Source: CAYMLL01 sp964390645 (GTDB taxonomy: Bacteria; Planctomycetota; UBA8108). Taken from it: 15,780 nucleotides of DNA. The first letter of the stretch is position 1. Each line of letters begins with the position of its first letter. The stretch spans positions 1 through 15,780 of the forward strand of contig CAYMLL010000175.1 of the NCBI GenBank assembly GCA_964390645.1, in the 5' to 3' direction. The notes under the pieces were generated by a model. It was given only the letters and a program-made list of their open reading frames with translations. It was not told the origin of the DNA and searched no databases. Shown here one piece after another: positions 14,140-15,780 of this stretch. A program made the position numbers and the translations under genes.

Positions 14140-15015
14140 TCAGCCGAGCATCCGAGCGAGCGTCTCCCCCATGAGGTCCGGAGTCTCGGCGACCGCCACG
14201 CCCGCAGCAGCGAGAGCCTCGACCTTCTCGACCGCGGTGCCTTTGCCACCCGAGATGATGGCGCCGGCGTGACCCATGCGCTTTCCCGGAGGCGCTCCGC
14301 GACCGGCGATGAACGCTGCGACCGGCTTCGACAGGTTCTCCCGCACAAACGCGGCTGCCTCCTCCTCGGCCGTTCCCCCGATTTCGCCGATCATCACGAT
14401 GCCCTTCGTCGCGTCGTCCTCCTCGAAGAGCGCGAGCGTGTCCACGAAGGTGGTGCCGATCACCGGATCGCCGCCGATACCGAGACAGGTCGACTGACCG
14501 AGCCCGACGCGTGACAGCTGATGCACGGCCTCGTAGGTCAGCGTACCGCTGCGTGACACCACGCCCACGACACCCGGCTCGTGGATGTACCCCGGCATGA
14601 TACCGATCTTGCACCGATCCGGCGTGATCACTCCCGGGCAGTTCGGACCGACGAGGCGGGTTCCGGGATAGCGATGCTTCAGAGCCTGGAGCACACGCAC
14701 CATGTCGAGCGCCGGGATCCCCTCCGTGATGCAGACCACGAGCGGCAGGCCCTCGGCCGCCGACTCGAGCACGGCATCAGCAGCGAACGGAGGCGGCACG
14801 TAGACGACCGAGGCGTTCGCGCCCGTGGCCTCGACCGCCTCGGCGACCGTGTCGTAGACCGGAATACCATCCAGTTCCTCGCCGCCACGACCGGGCGTGA
14901 CCCCCGCCACGACCTTGGTCCCGTACTCGATCGCCTGGCGGGTATGGAACTGGCCGGTCTTGCCGGTCATTCCCTGCACGAGAAGACGGGTGTTGTCGTC
15001 GACCAGGATGCTCAT
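14140..15015 (-). CDS. sucD: Succinyl-CoA synthetase (ADP/GDP-forming) alpha subunit
   Basis: A 291-residue, full-length SucD. The CoA-binding fold has LLVQGMTGKTGQFHT (11-25), ATG-x-A-x-VVYVPPPFAADA (63-81), CITEGIP (95-101) and LVGPNCPGVITP (121-132). The phosphohistidine loop is GHAGAII with catalytic His249, and GGKGTA follows. With SucC it converts succinyl-CoA to succinate with formation of a nucleoside triphosphate in the TCA cycle. It starts 12 bp after the sucC stop with TAGGAG four bases upstream of ATG, so the two are co-transcribed and probably translationally coupled. The 3' end nearly abuts the stop of the opposing XRE gene. Confidence 0.97.
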   Translation of the reverse strand: MSILVDDNTRLLVQGMTGKTGQFHTRQAIEYGTKVVAGVTPGRGGEELDGIPVYDTVAEAVEATGANASVVYVPPPFAADAVLESAAEGLPLVVCITEGIPALDMVRVLQALKHRYPGTRLVGPNCPGVITPDRCKIGIMPGYIHEPGVVGVVSRSGTLTYEAVHQLSRVGLGQSTCLGIGGDPVIGTTFVDTLALFEEDDATKGIVMIGEIGGTAEEEAAAFVRENLSKPVAAFIAGRGAPPGKRMGHAGAIISGGKGTAVEKVEALAAAGVAVAETPDLMGETLARMLG

Positions 15016-15027
15016 CGGACTCCTACC

Positions 15028-15780
15028 TCACGCCGCCCCACAATCGACGACCTTCTTCGCGGCATCCGCCAACCCGTCGGCGGAAATCAAATCGAGCCCC
15101 GACGAAGCCAGCAGCTCACGCCCGCGCTCCACGTTCGTGCCTTCGAGTCGCACCACCACCGGCACGCGCATCTCGATCGCGTTCGCGGCCGCGATGATTC
15201 CCTCCGCGATGACATCACACTTCATGATACCGCCGAAGATATTGACAAGGATCGCCTTCACCGACGGGTCATCGAGAATGATCTTGAAGGCCTCGGTGAC
15301 CTTCTCCGTCGTGGCGCCACCGCCGACGTCGAGAAAGTTCGCAGGCGAACCTCCGACGTGCTGGATGATGTCGAGCGTCGCCATCGCGAGACCGGCGCCG
15401 TTGACCATGCACCCGATGCTGCCGTCGAGCTTGATATAGCTGAGGTCGAACTTCTCCGCGCGTCTCTCGAAGGGATCCTCCTCGTCGATGTCACGATATT
15501 CTCGGAGGTCCGGATGGCGAAAGAGCGCGTTGTCGTCGAACGAGAACTTCGCATCGAGCGCCACAACGATGCCCTCGCTGGTGCGCACCAGAGGGTTGAT
15601 CTCGGCAAGGCTGGCGTCGGTTTCGACGTAGCTCTTCGCGAGGCGCACCATGACCCTCGCGGTCTCGGCGATCAGCTTTCCGGTCATCCCGAGGCGACGC
15701 GCGATCTTACGTCCCTGAAAAGCCTCGAGGCCCCCGACGGGGTCGAACGGCTCCTTGATGATCTTCTCGGGAGTCTTCGC
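15028..15780 (-). CDS. sucC: Succinyl-CoA synthetase beta subunit (N-terminus beyond the right edge)
   Basis: The last 250 residues and the stop are present; the frame is open across the window edge, so about 135-140 N-terminal residues are missing relative to the usual 385-390. The visible part starts in the ATP-grasp domain (KIIKEPFDPVGGLEAFQGRK), includes the metal and nucleotide-site segment EINPLVRTSEGIVVALDAKF, the NGAGLAMATLDIIQHVGGSP segment with FLDVGGGA, and the C-terminal ligase domain with ILVNIFGGIMKCDVIAEGI and VPVVVRLEGTN. An internal ATG at 15687 is not the start, because conserved sequence continues upstream of it. It forms the alpha/beta enzyme with SucD, immediately downstream. 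Confidence 0.97.
   Translation of the reverse strand, partial: AKTPEKIIKEPFDPVGGLEAFQGRKIARRLGMTGKLIAETARVMVRLAKSYVETDASLAEINPLVRTSEGIVVALDAKFSFDDNALFRHPDLREYRDIDEEDPFERRAEKFDLSYIKLDGSIGCMVNGAGLAMATLDIIQHVGGSPANFLDVGGGATTEKVTEAFKIILDDPSVKAILVNIFGGIMKCDVIAEGIIAAANAIEMRVPVVVRLEGTNVERGRELLASSGLDLISADGLADAAKKVVDCGAA

Noticed and set aside
13331..14614. 427-codon minus-strand frame over the XRE gene and the sucD end
   Set aside because: Antisense to the XRE gene and out of frame with sucD. Its Arg-rich product has no domain.

Overview
The window is high-GC bacterial chromosomal DNA. It is densely coded in places and carries ordinary housekeeping genes plus one envelope ABC-transporter cassette. 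There is no rRNA, tRNA, CRISPR array, IS element or phage gene that I can support. Gene content (GldA/GldF/GldG/DUF4340 cassette, MiaB, UbiB, SucCD), strong GC bias at third codon positions and several GTG starts fit a high-GC Gram-negative-type lineage (for example Myxococcota, Acidobacteriota, Planctomycetota or a related candidate phylum). I cannot assign it more closely from sequence alone.

Layout. 1-4997 (minus): a four-gene cassette read right to left. It comprises a GldA-type ATPase (3960-4997), a GldF-type ABC-2 permease (3213-3944), a very long GldG-type auxiliary membrane protein with a tandem-repeat proline-rich linker (623-3184), and a DUF4340 protein running off the left edge. 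4998-5902: about 900 bp, very GC-rich, with no convincing gene. 5903-7012 (minus): bifunctional riboflavin deaminase/reductase RibD. 7013-7510: gene-free, with hairpin-forming inverted repeats. 7511-8914 (minus): MiaB, the tRNA methylthiotransferase. 8915-9329: a divergent control region with a near-consensus sigma-54-type promoter facing miaB and a sigma-70-type extended -10 promoter facing right. 9330-9773 (plus): small TPR protein. 9930-11573 (minus): UbiB/ABC1 atypical kinase with two C-terminal membrane helices. 11884-12969 (minus): DHH-DHHA1 phosphoesterase of the NrnA type. 12970-13489: control region with a conspicuous AT-rich island. 13490-14131 (plus): XRE-family regulator ending in a histone-H1-like Lys/Ala tail. 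14140-15780 (minus): sucD, then sucC, which runs off the right edge.

Functionally, the left cassette should form one membrane complex: ATPase, permease, and two membrane-anchored extracytoplasmic subunits. SucC and SucD form succinyl-CoA synthetase. The other genes look like independent single-gene units.

I do not see a clearly undescribed multi-gene system. The best leads are the divergent sigma-54/sigma-70 promoter region with its palindrome and tandem duplication (9090-9291), the expanding PPAVT repeat in the GldG-like protein, and the XRE regulator with an H1-like repeat tail beside sucCD.
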